Source: Thalassotalea_E sp964620605 (GTDB taxonomy: Bacteria; Pseudomonadota; Gammaproteobacteria; Enterobacterales; Alteromonadaceae). Taken from it: a stretch of DNA of 22,133 bases. Under the pieces are notes generated by a model. It saw only the letters and a program-made list of their open reading frames with translations, made no database searches and had not been told where the DNA came from. This document shows positions 7,735-15,862 of the stretch, piece after piece (position 1 is the stretch's first letter; each line of letters begins with the position of its first letter). The DNA lies in contig CAZUHQ010000054.1 of NCBI GenBank assembly GCA_964620605.1, forward strand, positions 1 through 22,133. The letters are read 5' to 3'. The translations under genes and the position numbers were made by a program.

Positions 7735-8664
7735 ATGGAAAAGTATCAAAAAATATTAGCCGTCATAGATCCAACAACTGAAGAGCAAAAAGCACTTGAA
7801 CGAGCGGTTGAGTTAGCGAAAAAAACCGGTGCCGTGATCACCGCATTTTTATCGATTTATGACTTTTCCTATGAAATGACCACTATGCTTTCCAGTGATG
7901 AACGCGAGGCCATGCGCCAGTCGCTGATCAATGATCGCATCCAATGGCTAGACGATATTATCGACAGTATTGAGCACAAAAACCTGACCATAGACAGCAA
8001 AGTGATCTGGCATAACAGACCGTTCGAACCCATTATCGAACAGGTATTAAAAAGCCAATACGACATAGTGATTAAAGGCACTCACCAACACGATAAATTA
8101 AAGTCAGTGATCTTTACCCCAACCGACTGGCATATTTTAAGAAAATGCCCTTGCCCTGTACTATTAGTGAAAGAGCATTCCTGGCCAATCAACGGTAATA
8201 TAGTGGCGGCACTTAATGTCGGCAGTGATGAATCTGAGCATCAGTCACTGAATGTTAAAATCACCGAAGAAGCGATTAATTTATCTAAACTGATTTTAGC
8301 CAATATTCATTTAGTCAACTCTTTCCCCGGCACACCGGTCAATATTGCTATTGAAATCCCGGAATTTAATGCCAGCGAATACAATGAGTCGATGTTTAAC
8401 CATCATAAAGAAGCGATGGCAAAACATGCCCAGAAGTATTCGATCGGAGAAGAGCATACCCATGTTATTGAAGGTCTGCCGGAAGATGTCATCGAGAAAT
8501 TATCCAAAGATCTGGATGCCGAACTGGTGATTCTCGGCACAGTTGGTCGCACCGGTATCTCAGCAGCATTAATTGGCAATACTGCCGAGCATGTTATCGA
8601 TAGGTTAAACTGCGATGTATTGGCACTAAAACCTGACGGCTATATTTCGCCAATGGAGGAATAA
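7735..8664 (+). CDS. uspE: Universal stress protein UspE (tandem Usp domains)
   Basis: 309 residues from ATG 7735, preceded by GGAG seven bases upstream; a TTG 12 bases earlier is unlikely. Two universal stress protein domains lie in tandem: residues 1 to about 145, beginning with a beta strand ILAVIDPT, and about 155-305, ending with the nucleotide-loop pattern GTVGRTG-x6-GNTAEHV. E. coli UspE is about 316 residues with the same two-domain form. The family is a cytoplasmic stress and survival factor of unknown biochemistry. Its position straight after fnr is conserved in many gammaproteobacteria, and the intergenic region holds an FNR-box-like sequence. Confidence 0.93.
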   Translation: MEKYQKILAVIDPTTEEQKALERAVELAKKTGAVITAFLSIYDFSYEMTTMLSSDEREAMRQSLINDRIQWLDDIIDSIEHKNLTIDSKVIWHNRPFEPIIEQVLKSQYDIVIKGTHQHDKLKSVIFTPTDWHILRKCPCPVLLVKEHSWPINGNIVAALNVGSDESEHQSLNVKITEEAINLSKLILANIHLVNSFPGTPVNIAIEIPEFNASEYNESMFNHHKEAMAKHAQKYSIGEEHTHVIEGLPEDVIEKLSKDLDAELVILGTVGRTGISAALIGNTAEHVIDRLNCDVLALKPDGYISPMEE

Positions 8665-8680
8665 AGTTAGCCCAAAGAGC

Positions 8681-8722
8681 ACAAACTGAGCGCTAATAGA
8701 TGTTACTTAACGCTCAGTTTGT
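8681..8722. repeat. Perfect 12-bp inverted repeat between uspE and ttcA
   Basis: ACAAACTGAGCG (8681-8692) and its exact reverse complement CGCTCAGTTTGT (8711-8722) flank an 18-base spacer. No T-tract follows, so it is not a standard intrinsic terminator. The -10 hexamer TATAAT of the ttcA promoter begins two bases after the right arm and its -35 region falls in the loop. It could be an operator for a dimeric regulator or an RNA hairpin at the end of the uspE message. Confidence 0.7.
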
Positions 8723-8729
8723 ATATAAT
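8701..8729 (+). promoter_or_regulatory. Predicted ttcA promoter
   Basis: A perfect TATAAT lies at 8724-8729, 40 bases before the ttcA start. The -35 region, about 8701-8707, is poorly matched, which would fit a regulated promoter or one needing an activator. The inverted repeat around it could place a bound protein directly over the promoter. Confidence 0.5.
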
Positions 8730-8768
8730 ACGCGCCGATTTTTTGATTTTCACAGCAATAGGCGCTCA

Positions 8769-9707
8769 ATGGCAACCAATCCGCTCACCGATAATTTAAC
8801 GGCTCAACAAGCATCTCAGCTCAATAAACTGGAAAAACGACTGCGTCGTCATGTTGGTCAGGCAATTGCTAAATATAACATGATTGAAGATGGCGATAAG
8901 GTCATGGTGTGCTTATCTGGCGGCAAAGATAGTTACGCGTTACTATCTATTTTGTTGATTTTAAAAGAATCGGCACCAATTCATTTTGACATAGTGGCGG
9001 TTAACCTGGATCAAAAACAACCTGGTTTCCCAGAAGAAGTATTGCCAAATTATCTGGAATCTATTGGCGTGGATTACAAGGTTGTCGAAGAAAATACCTA
9101 TGCGATAGTCAAAGAAAAAATCCCAGAAGGTAAAACCACCTGTAGTTTATGCTCTCGCTTGCGCCGCGCGGTTTTATATAAAGCAGCAAAAGAGCTAAAC
9201 GCCACAAAAATCGCCTTAGGGCATCACAGGGACGACATGATAGAAACCATGATGCTCAACATGTTCTACGGCGGAAAATTAAAAGCCATGCCTGCAAAAC
9301 TGGTATCAGATAATGGCGAGCATGTAGTGATACGCCCACTGGCCTTTTGTAAAGAAGCCGAACTGATTCAATATGCAGAGCTTAAACAGTTCCCGATTAT
9401 TCCGTGTAATTTATGTGGCTCGCAACCTAACCTGCAACGCCAGAATATCAAACAAATGCTTAACGACTGGCATCAACAATTTCCTGGCCGCATCGAGTCA
9501 ATGTTTACTGCGATGCAAAATGTTGTGCCTTCTCATTTATGTGACAGCGAGTTATTCGATTTTAAAGCGATTAATGTCGACTCCGGCATAATCAATGGCG
9601 GCGATTTTGCGTTTGATCCGGCAGATGATTTAGCGATAGCACCAGCAACTGCGCCATCGTTTGAACAAGATAAAACTCAACAACTTGATATTGTTGAAAT
9701 CAAATAA
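8769..9707 (+). CDS. ttcA: tRNA 2-thiocytidine(32) synthetase TtcA
   Basis: 312 residues from ATG 8769 (AGG seven bases upstream); this length matches E. coli TtcA at about 311. An ATG 69 bases earlier would add an unconserved extension that overlaps the promoter. It has the PP-loop SGGKDS at residues 50-55, the CSLC pair Cys125/Cys128, and the CNLC pair Cys213/Cys216. These bind ATP and the [4Fe-4S] cluster used to put sulfur on cytidine 32 of certain tRNAs. GHHRDDMIETMMLN is a further family motif. The last 20 or so residues are acidic and unconserved. It is followed 29 bases on by a purine permease and may share a transcript with it. Confidence 0.96.
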   Translation: MATNPLTDNLTAQQASQLNKLEKRLRRHVGQAIAKYNMIEDGDKVMVCLSGGKDSYALLSILLILKESAPIHFDIVAVNLDQKQPGFPEEVLPNYLESIGVDYKVVEENTYAIVKEKIPEGKTTCSLCSRLRRAVLYKAAKELNATKIALGHHRDDMIETMMLNMFYGGKLKAMPAKLVSDNGEHVVIRPLAFCKEAELIQYAELKQFPIIPCNLCGSQPNLQRQNIKQMLNDWHQQFPGRIESMFTAMQNVVPSHLCDSELFDFKAINVDSGIINGGDFAFDPADDLAIAPATAPSFEQDKTQQLDIVEIK

Positions 9708-9736
9708 TTTCTATTAGCTAAAATTTTAGAGGCATT

Positions 9737-11029
9737 ATGTTAGAGCGACTATTTGCGTTATCAAGCCATCAAACATCGGTTAAGCAAGAAATGATTGCCG
9801 GAGTTACCACCTTTTTAACCATGGCCTATATCATTTTTGTTAACCCGGCTATGCTGGCAGCAACCGGCATGGATCATGGCGCTATCTTTGTTGCCACTTG
9901 TCTGGCAGCGGCATTAGGTTGTTTTATTATGGGTCTGCTCGCCAACTATCCGATAGCATTAGCACCTGGCATGGGCTTAAATGCCTTCTTCACCTATAGC
10001 GTAGTGTTGGAAATGGGTTATAGCTGGCAAGTGGCACTTGGCGGGGTATTTTTCTCCGGCTGTATTTTTACCCTGCTGAGCCTATTTAAACTCAGAGAAT
10101 GGATCATCAACTCCATTCCTCATGCCTTACGTTTTGGTATCGCCGCCGGTATAGGGCTATTTCTAGCGTTTATTGCGTTAAAAAATGCCAGCATTATTGT
10201 CGATAATCAGGCGACTTTCGTTGCGCTTGGCGATGTCACGACATTTCCTGCGGTAATGTCAGCACTGGGATTATTCCTGATAGTCGGCCTGGTCAATAAG
10301 CAAATAAACGGCGCTGTGATGATAGCGATCTTAGTGATCACCTTAGTTGGCATAGTTGCTGGTAACATCGAATATCAGGGGGTAATTTCTGCCCCGCCAT
10401 CGATTGTGCCAACCCTTATGCAGCTGGATATCGCCGGTGCCTTTAACATCGGCATGATCAGTGTGGTATTTGCATTCTTATTTGTTGATTTATTTGATAC
10501 CTCAGGCACGCTGATTGCGGTGGCGCAAAAAGGTGACTTACTGGATAAAAATGGCAATTTACCTCGTTTAGGAAAAGCACTACTCGCCGATTCAACTGCT
10601 ACCGTTGCCGGTAGTATGCTCGGTACATCAACCACTACCAGCTATGTTGAAAGTACTGCGGGGGTTGCCGCTGGCGGCAGAACAGGCTTAACCGCAGTAG
10701 TAGTTGGACTGTTATTTTTACTGGCATTATTTTTCTCACCGTTAGCCGCTATGGTGCCTGCTTACGCTACTGCCGGGCCGTTATTTTATGTCGCGGTATT
10801 GATGTTAGCCGGATTAATTCACGTTAACTGGCAAAATTTATCAGATGCCGTGCCTGTCGCCATCATCTGTATTACCATGCCATTAACTTTTTCGATCGCC
10901 CATGGCATTACCTTTGGCTTTATTAGTTATGTTGCTGTTCGGCTGTTTAGCGGCCAATTCAAGCAGCTAAACCCAAGTGTATTAGTATTAGCTTCGCTAT
11001 TCTTGGCTAAAGTGATTTTTCTCGGTTAA
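9737..11029 (+). CDS. NCS2 family purine permease (AzgA/AdeP-GhxP type)
   Basis: 430 residues, highly hydrophobic, with about 12-14 membrane segments; start ATG with an AGAGG ribosome site. Motifs typical of the AzgA-like branch of nucleobase:cation symporters are present: GMGLNAFFTY near residue 80, FVDLFDTSGTL near residue 250, and GTSTTTSYVESTAGVAAGG near 300. The E. coli relatives AdeP, AdeQ, GhxP and GhxQ carry adenine or hypoxanthine/guanine with protons; which purine is carried here cannot be read from sequence. It closes the plus-strand gene group and is followed by a hairpin terminator. Confidence 0.9.
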   Translation: MLERLFALSSHQTSVKQEMIAGVTTFLTMAYIIFVNPAMLAATGMDHGAIFVATCLAAALGCFIMGLLANYPIALAPGMGLNAFFTYSVVLEMGYSWQVALGGVFFSGCIFTLLSLFKLREWIINSIPHALRFGIAAGIGLFLAFIALKNASIIVDNQATFVALGDVTTFPAVMSALGLFLIVGLVNKQINGAVMIAILVITLVGIVAGNIEYQGVISAPPSIVPTLMQLDIAGAFNIGMISVVFAFLFVDLFDTSGTLIAVAQKGDLLDKNGNLPRLGKALLADSTATVAGSMLGTSTTTSYVESTAGVAAGGRTGLTAVVVGLLFLLALFFSPLAAMVPAYATAGPLFYVAVLMLAGLIHVNWQNLSDAVPVAIICITMPLTFSIAHGITFGFISYVAVRLFSGQFKQLNPSVLVLASLFLAKVIFLG

Positions 11030-11062
11030 AAATCGTTAAAAATCACTAACATTTCAAATGAT

Positions 11063-11096
11063 AAAAAACGCGGTACCTGTCTCGCGTTTTTATTTA
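11063..11096. terminator. Bidirectional intrinsic terminator between the permease and the Bax-like gene
   Basis: The arms AAAAACGCG (11064-11072) and CGCGTTTTT (11083-11091) flank a 10-base loop, with A-rich and T-rich flanks. It lies between the convergent ends of the permease gene (plus) and the Bax-like gene (minus), and can serve both. Confidence 0.8.
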
Positions 11097-11119
11097 TCCT
11101 AAAATAGGAAGTCCTAGCC

Positions 11120-11944
11120 CTATTCCGCATCATAGCTTTCAAAATAACGCTGGTTATGACGGATCATTTCACTGATCTCCAGTACATAGTCAGTACCACG
11201 TTCTGAATAAGGCAATAAACCGGTCGCCAGAATTTGTGGGGATAACGGCTTATTTTGCTGACGCAGCTGAGCACGAATAATACGGAATACTCGATAAGCC
11301 GGATTAGTATTTATATTGAATAAATAATGCTGTACTGCATTTTCGACTGAGTCAAATGCTGCCACTTCATGCTTAAGACCTTCATCACGCCCATTAGGTA
11401 CCATGCCGCAGCCTTTTTTATAGCACCAGATACCGAAAAAATTTAACCCGATACGGGCAAAGCGTGACGTTCCCCAGGCAGACTCATTTGCCGCTTGAAC
11501 CAAGATCAATTCATTTGGCACAGCATCCACTCTTGTGATGAGTTCCTTAATTTTTTCAATCGGTGGTAACTGCTTCTTTAGCTTATATTTTTCCGTAAGC
11601 TTCTGTATTAACAGGTTTTCATCGGCGGTTATCGGTTGAGCCTGCTGAAGTTTTTCCCTAATCGGTAATAATTGTTTTCTAAGCTGAAGAATCCGTTGAT
11701 TCTCACTACTAATTGCCGGTTTAATAAAAGCAAAGAACTGTTTTTTCTTTTGCTTAATGTCCTTTATTTCAGCGAACTTTGGTAGCTTGACATTATGCAG
11801 TGGTTGTTCAACTTTAGGCTTAACACTTACCTGCTGATCTTTTGGCTCAGGTTTTTGGTAGCGCTTTTGCTCAAGCAAAGGCTTGACTAACGCAATAACA
11901 AACAACAGCAACAAGCTGCCCCTGAGCAACCATGTTTTAAACAT
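11120..11944 (-). CDS. Bax-like glucosaminidase domain protein
   Basis: 274 residues, the same length as E. coli Bax. An N-terminal signal anchor (about residues 4-20) is followed by a Lys/Gln-rich linker and then a glucosaminidase (GH73-like) domain. This contains QAANESAWGTSRFA with probable catalytic Glu154 and NFFGIWCYKKGCG with paired cysteines 174 and 179, as in Bax. The predicted place is the periplasm, anchored in the inner membrane, acting on peptidoglycan; physiological role uncertain. A near-ideal AAAGGAG ribosome site precedes the ATG. It is 16 bases after a membrane protein gene, probably on the same message. Confidence 0.9.
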   Translation of the reverse strand: MFKTWLLRGSLLLLFVIALVKPLLEQKRYQKPEPKDQQVSVKPKVEQPLHNVKLPKFAEIKDIKQKKKQFFAFIKPAISSENQRILQLRKQLLPIREKLQQAQPITADENLLIQKLTEKYKLKKQLPPIEKIKELITRVDAVPNELILVQAANESAWGTSRFARIGLNFFGIWCYKKGCGMVPNGRDEGLKHEVAAFDSVENAVQHYLFNINTNPAYRVFRIIRAQLRQQNKPLSPQILATGLLPYSERGTDYVLEISEMIRHNQRYFESYDAE

Positions 11945-11960
11945 TACTAACTCCTTTTAG

Positions 11961-12812
11961 TTATGCCGAAAAGGTGCTGTCAAAATGCTCACTGGCATCT
12001 TTACTGACACTTAATTGCATACCAAAAATTTCCCGATACAAAATGCCTTTCACGTTATAAAACATAGGTGCTAAATAGCTTAATGCAAATAAAGTTACTA
12101 CTCCACCGAGCAAAGCAACATTCGTTTGCGCTAACAGTACTAAGGGTAATGCGGCTAATACTAGCGCAATAAATAACAGAAAATAAATGGCAAATAACGA
12201 AAACCATTGAAAACGAGTAACCTGTAACGATAAGGTAATCGCCTTAAGCGGTGACAGTCTTTTTTCCACCACTAACGGCAAAGCGAGAGATAGGGCAACT
12301 GCGAGATAAATTCCCGGCACAACCATCATGGAAATCCCCAGCGCGACTAATGTTGAAGACAATAACGCACAAATCGCCACCCAGCTGCCACGTTTTAAAA
12401 ACGCATATATAAGTTTAACTTGAGTTTGCAAGCCAACCGCATGGAAAATCCCCATCATTTCAACGCCAACCAGGAATGGATAGACCACTAAGGTCACTAA
12501 GATATTTAGCAGAGCGCTGGCTTGTTGATCTTGAAACAGCAACTCGACACCGCCAACAAAGCTAGTCACCAATAGAGTCACTAACACACCTATCATTAAT
12601 GAGATCAGTAAACCGAAATTAATTGAACTGCGTGATTTTTGGGTCAAACGCCAGGCTTCTTGCAGTACACCTTTGACATCTATGACATATTCTCCTTTCA
12701 ATGCCTTTTCTATGCTACCACCTACCTGTAAAATTGAACGTTCTTCCACTAAATTACCTTTTTTATCAAACAACTGAGCCAGGTTTTGTTTTCGCCGTGA
12801 AAATAAAACCAC
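11961..12812 (-). CDS. Multi-pass inner membrane protein of unknown function
   Basis: 283 residues. A hydrophilic N-terminal stretch of about 65 residues precedes five or six hydrophobic helices (about residues 67-255). The pattern PGIYLAVALSLALPLVVEKR, then KAITLSLQVTR, loosely resembles YciC/DUF975-like membrane proteins, but I cannot assign a family with confidence. The start is unclear: GTG 12812 has no ribosome site, and a later GTG (codon 22) has a weak AAGG before it. A TATAAT lies nine bases upstream of GTG 12812, which could mean a leaderless message. It sits between the DUF1415 and Bax-like genes in the same direction. Confidence 0.75.
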   Translation of the reverse strand: MVLFSRRKQNLAQLFDKKGNLVEERSILQVGGSIEKALKGEYVIDVKGVLQEAWRLTQKSRSSINFGLLISLMIGVLVTLLVTSFVGGVELLFQDQQASALLNILVTLVVYPFLVGVEMMGIFHAVGLQTQVKLIYAFLKRGSWVAICALLSSTLVALGISMMVVPGIYLAVALSLALPLVVEKRLSPLKAITLSLQVTRFQWFSLFAIYFLLFIALVLAALPLVLLAQTNVALLGGVVTLFALSYLAPMFYNVKGILYREIFGMQLSVSKDASEHFDSTFSA

Positions 12813-12821
12813 AAAGCGCTA

Positions 12822-12827
12822 ATTATA
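12822..12827 (-). promoter_or_regulatory. Possible -10 element for the membrane protein gene
   Basis: A perfect TATAAT on the minus strand, only nine bases before GTG 12812. No good -35 hexamer was found at 16-18 bases. If real, the RNA would start at or just before the start codon. Confidence 0.25.
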
Positions 12828-12856
12828 CCTAAAGTTAAGCAACGAATAAAAAGATT

Positions 12857-13408
12857 TTACGTTTGATGAATTTTCCGTAATATTTGCTCAAAATAGTGAC
12901 TTCCCTTCTCTCGAGCCAGCTTAATATTATTTTCAGGGATCTTTTCCGGCTCCGGGTATAGCGCCAATACTTTAGATATGCTGTGCTCTCTGATCAAATG
13001 TAAGGTTGGTAATGGTGAACGATTGGTAAAATTAGCGGCATCATCGATGTTTTCGCCCTCAAAGAGATAGTCAGGATGAAAACTGGCTATTTGAAACACT
13101 CCTTCAAACCCCATATCCAGCAACAATTCGTTAGCATAGTCGAGCAACTCTAAATAAGCTTCAAAGTCTCGAAATCCCAAGCTACAAATAAACAAGCTAG
13201 TTTCAACCTCTGAATGCCCAGCTAAATATTCAAGCTGCTCGGCAAAGTCAGCTAACGTTTTTTCTAACCGGGTATGCGGACACACCTGGTAATGAATGCT
13301 GTTATTAACAAATTCTTTCTTGGCAAACGGGCAAAAATTAAACGCTATGATCACCTGCTCAAGCCATAACTTAGTCTTAGTAACCGCTGGATGTACTTGT
13401 GTTGTCAT
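12857..13408 (-). CDS. DUF1415 domain-containing protein
   Basis: 183 residues from the ATG at 13408, which shares one base with the stop of the ABC exporter gene (TAATG). GAGGA about seven bases upstream is a good ribosome site, so this start is preferred over an in-frame one 45 bases earlier. The protein is soluble, with the conserved FNFCPFA motif near residue 25 and ASFHPDYLFEG and NFTNRSPLPTLHL further on, all typical of DUF1415. Function unknown. The one-base overlap with an Atm1-type exporter implies co-translation and a possible shared role, for example with a thiol or metal substrate. Confidence 0.9.
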   Translation of the reverse strand: MTTQVHPAVTKTKLWLEQVIIAFNFCPFAKKEFVNNSIHYQVCPHTRLEKTLADFAEQLEYLAGHSEVETSLFICSLGFRDFEAYLELLDYANELLLDMGFEGVFQIASFHPDYLFEGENIDDAANFTNRSPLPTLHLIREHSISKVLALYPEPEKIPENNIKLAREKGSHYFEQILRKIHQT

Positions 13409-15210
13409 TATGCTTCCTCGGTTTGCTGTCTGGCATTTTGCTGCAATCGCCACATGCGATAATAATGTCCTTGTTTTTCTATTAAGCTGTGATGGTCTCC
13501 CTGTTCAACCAACTGCCCTTGATGTAACACCAAAATATTATCAGCGTCGATTATCGTCGATAAGCGATGGGCTATCACCAGGCTGGTGTGATTTTCCGCC
13601 ACTTCTTTGATTGCGCCTAAAATTGCCTGCTCCGAATAACTATCGAGTGACGAGGTTGCTTCATCAAACACTAAAATTGGCGGGTTCTTAACAATTGTTC
13701 GGGCAATTGCCACCCGCTGTTTCTCACCACCAGAGAGTTTTAAGCCGCGCTCTCCTACCACAGTATCCGCGCCTTCGGGCAAAGATTGTACAAAGGCAGA
13801 TAAATGCGATAGCTCAATCGCTTTTTCCACGGTTTGCCGATCGACAGTCACATCACCGTATAAAATATTGCTATATAAAGATTCATTAAACAACACAGTA
13901 TCCTGCGGCACTATGCCGATATGCTTACGTAATGAATCTTGTGTTACTTGAGAAATGTCCTGCCCATCAATCGCAATATGGCCACTACTGACATCATAAA
14001 AACGAAACAGTAATTTCATTAAGGTTGACTTACCCGAGCCGCTCTCACCGACAATCGCCACTTTTTGTCCGGCTTTAACGGTAAAGGAAATATCGTTTAA
14101 AATTCGCCGGTCGGCATGGTAGTGAAACGATACCTTATTAAAAGCCACTTCTCCCTGAGTGACAGCTAAGTCCTTTGCATTGTTAATATCTTGCACTTTC
14201 GGAACGCGCAGCGTTAAGTTAAACATCCGCTCAATATTGGTTAATGAGCCTTTGATTTCTCGATAAACAAAGCCTAAAAAATTGAGCGGAATAAACAGCT
14301 GCATCATAAAAGCATTGATCAGCACAAAATCCCCCAAGGTCATTTGCTGGTGCGCCACCTGGTAAGCTGCCAGTGCCAACATAGCCGTCATCGATAAGGA
14401 AACAATAACCGCCTGGCCACCATTTAGCGCAAACAGCGACATCCGATTTTGCAATTTAGCCTGCTCCCAATCGGCGAGCTGGGCGTCATAGCCCTGCGCT
14501 TCATATTCTTCGTTCGAGAAGTATTTTACCGTCTCATAATTGATCAAGCTATCGATAGCCCGGGTATTACTGCGAGAATCCGCTTTATTAACTGCCCGAA
14601 TATACTCAGTGCGTCTATTGGTTGCGTAAATGGAAAACGCGATATAACTGGCTATCGCTATTGAAGTCACTAACGCGAAACTAACGCCATAGTTAAACCA
14701 TAAAATCGAAATCACCATCACGATTTCAATTAGAGTCGGCACTATATTAAACACCATAAACTTGATCAAAAAGCCAACCCCTGAGGTGCCACGATCGATA
14801 TCGCGTGAAATCCCGCCGGTTTGGCGATCAAGGTGAAAATCTAACTCCAGCTGATGCAAATGACGAAACACTTTTAAGCCGATACGTCTTACTGCGCGCT
14901 CTGTCACTTTCACAAACAAGGTATCGCGGATTTCAGCAAACAGCACGATTGATAAGCGCACTATGCCGTAGGCGATCACCAGAGCAAACGGCACAAACAA
15001 GGCACTGTTATCTCGCCCCTGATCTAAGGTATCTACCAGGTCTTTTAAGACAAACGGCAAATAAACACTGGCAAGCTTAGTCGCCAGCAAACATAGCAAG
15101 GCAATAAAAATGCGGGTTTTAAATTCTAACAGATAGGGTAACAGCAGCTTGATCACCCGCCAATTAACCTTGGCATCTTCTGCTATTTCAGGATGATGGG
15201 AACGACGCAT
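13408..15210 (-). CDS. Atm1/ABCB7-type ABC exporter (fused permease and ATPase)
   Basis: 600 residues. Six membrane helices (about 30-320) are followed by an ATPase domain with Walker A GESGSGKST (388-396), Q-loop Gln436, signature LSGGE (492-496), Walker B ILVFDE (512-517) and H-loop His548. All catalytic residues are intact. The stretch RSNTRAIDSLINYETVKYF and the residues Asn263, Gln266 and Arg317, spaced as in the glutathione pocket of bacterial Atm1 as I recall it, place it in the Atm1 (heavy-metal-tolerance/ABCB7) branch rather than the MsbA branch. Such homodimers export glutathione-linked sulfur or metal compounds; the exact cargo is unproven. A TATAAT lies eight bases before the ATG and no ribosome site is visible. 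It is coupled to DUF1415. Confidence 0.9.
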   Translation of the reverse strand: MRRSHHPEIAEDAKVNWRVIKLLLPYLLEFKTRIFIALLCLLATKLASVYLPFVLKDLVDTLDQGRDNSALFVPFALVIAYGIVRLSIVLFAEIRDTLFVKVTERAVRRIGLKVFRHLHQLELDFHLDRQTGGISRDIDRGTSGVGFLIKFMVFNIVPTLIEIVMVISILWFNYGVSFALVTSIAIASYIAFSIYATNRRTEYIRAVNKADSRSNTRAIDSLINYETVKYFSNEEYEAQGYDAQLADWEQAKLQNRMSLFALNGGQAVIVSLSMTAMLALAAYQVAHQQMTLGDFVLINAFMMQLFIPLNFLGFVYREIKGSLTNIERMFNLTLRVPKVQDINNAKDLAVTQGEVAFNKVSFHYHADRRILNDISFTVKAGQKVAIVGESGSGKSTLMKLLFRFYDVSSGHIAIDGQDISQVTQDSLRKHIGIVPQDTVLFNESLYSNILYGDVTVDRQTVEKAIELSHLSAFVQSLPEGADTVVGERGLKLSGGEKQRVAIARTIVKNPPILVFDEATSSLDSYSEQAILGAIKEVAENHTSLVIAHRLSTIIDADNILVLHQGQLVEQGDHHSLIEKQGHYYRMWRLQQNARQQTEEA

Positions 15211-15218
15211 AATCGAAT

Positions 15219-15224
15219 ATTATA
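15219..15224 (-). promoter_or_regulatory. Possible -10 element for the Atm1-like gene
   Basis: A perfect TATAAT on the minus strand, eight bases before ATG 15210, without a clear -35 hexamer. If used, the message would be nearly leaderless, which would agree with the absence of a ribosome site. Confidence 0.3.
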
Positions 15225-15331
15225 ACCAATGAAAACGCCACTCTAGCGGCTTTAACAAAGCAATACAAGCAATGATCTTATCGCGTCATTGTGCTAGTGT
15301 GGATAACACAATTGTTCATCATTTCATTGCC

Positions 15332-15862
15332 ATGGTTACTTTTATCAATACCTTGCTCGATCGCTGCCTGTTCACGGTATTTTTTGTTTTAGGCGTCCAG
15401 TTGCCGGAATTTATTACTCAATATAGTCAACAGCTATCAGGGCATTTAAGTGAAGCAAAATTACAACTGGTGCAATTTCAGCAGCTAGCAGACCTACAAC
15501 ATAATGGTAATTTAGTGAAGCTGATCAATAGTTTTAAAGCCAATCAGGACATCACAGTAGTTGAAACCGCTAAGATAATTGAACAATTAATTATTCGGGT
15601 GAATTATCTCGAACAACATCTAGTAGACATGCTTAGCCCTTCTTATTGGCTTCAGATAAAGACTCTGTTGCTAGAGCATGATTTGGCGATAGTACAACAA
15701 ACCGCTACACTCTTTAAGCTAGCAATCCCGCTGGAAATAAATGCCCTGGCAACCGGTGTCATATTGGCGTTATTCATAATAACATTGAAAGCATTGATAA
15801 CATTGCTCATTAGGCGTTCATTCACCAAACGGCAATTTATACCAAGTGAATTAAATATTTGA
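15332..15862 (+). CDS. DUF2937 family membrane protein
   Basis: 176 residues from ATG 15332; an earlier in-frame start would add 20 residues of unlikely sequence. There is a hydrophobic N-terminal helix (about 7-25), a conserved run LPEFITQYSQQLSGHLSEAK, a helical and probably periplasmic middle, and a second membrane helix (about 140-160). This is the DUF2937 arrangement; function unknown. The last seven codons and the stop (from 15839) lie inside the end of a MITE-like element, so the natural C-terminal tail has been replaced. The membrane part is complete, so the protein may still work. It is divergent from the Atm1-like gene, with about 120 bases between them. Confidence 0.8.
   Translation: MVTFINTLLDRCLFTVFFVLGVQLPEFITQYSQQLSGHLSEAKLQLVQFQQLADLQHNGNLVKLINSFKANQDITVVETAKIIEQLIIRVNYLEQHLVDMLSPSYWLQIKTLLLEHDLAIVQQTATLFKLAIPLEINALATGVILALFIITLKALITLLIRRSFTKRQFIPSELNI

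Noticed and set aside
8700..8768. N-terminal extension of TtcA
   Set aside because: An earlier ATG exists, but it lies upstream of the TATAAT promoter element, and the shorter form matches the family length.
14805..15080. 91-codon plus-strand frame opposite the Atm1-like gene
   Set aside because: It is antisense to a strongly conserved ABC exporter and its translation shows no family features.
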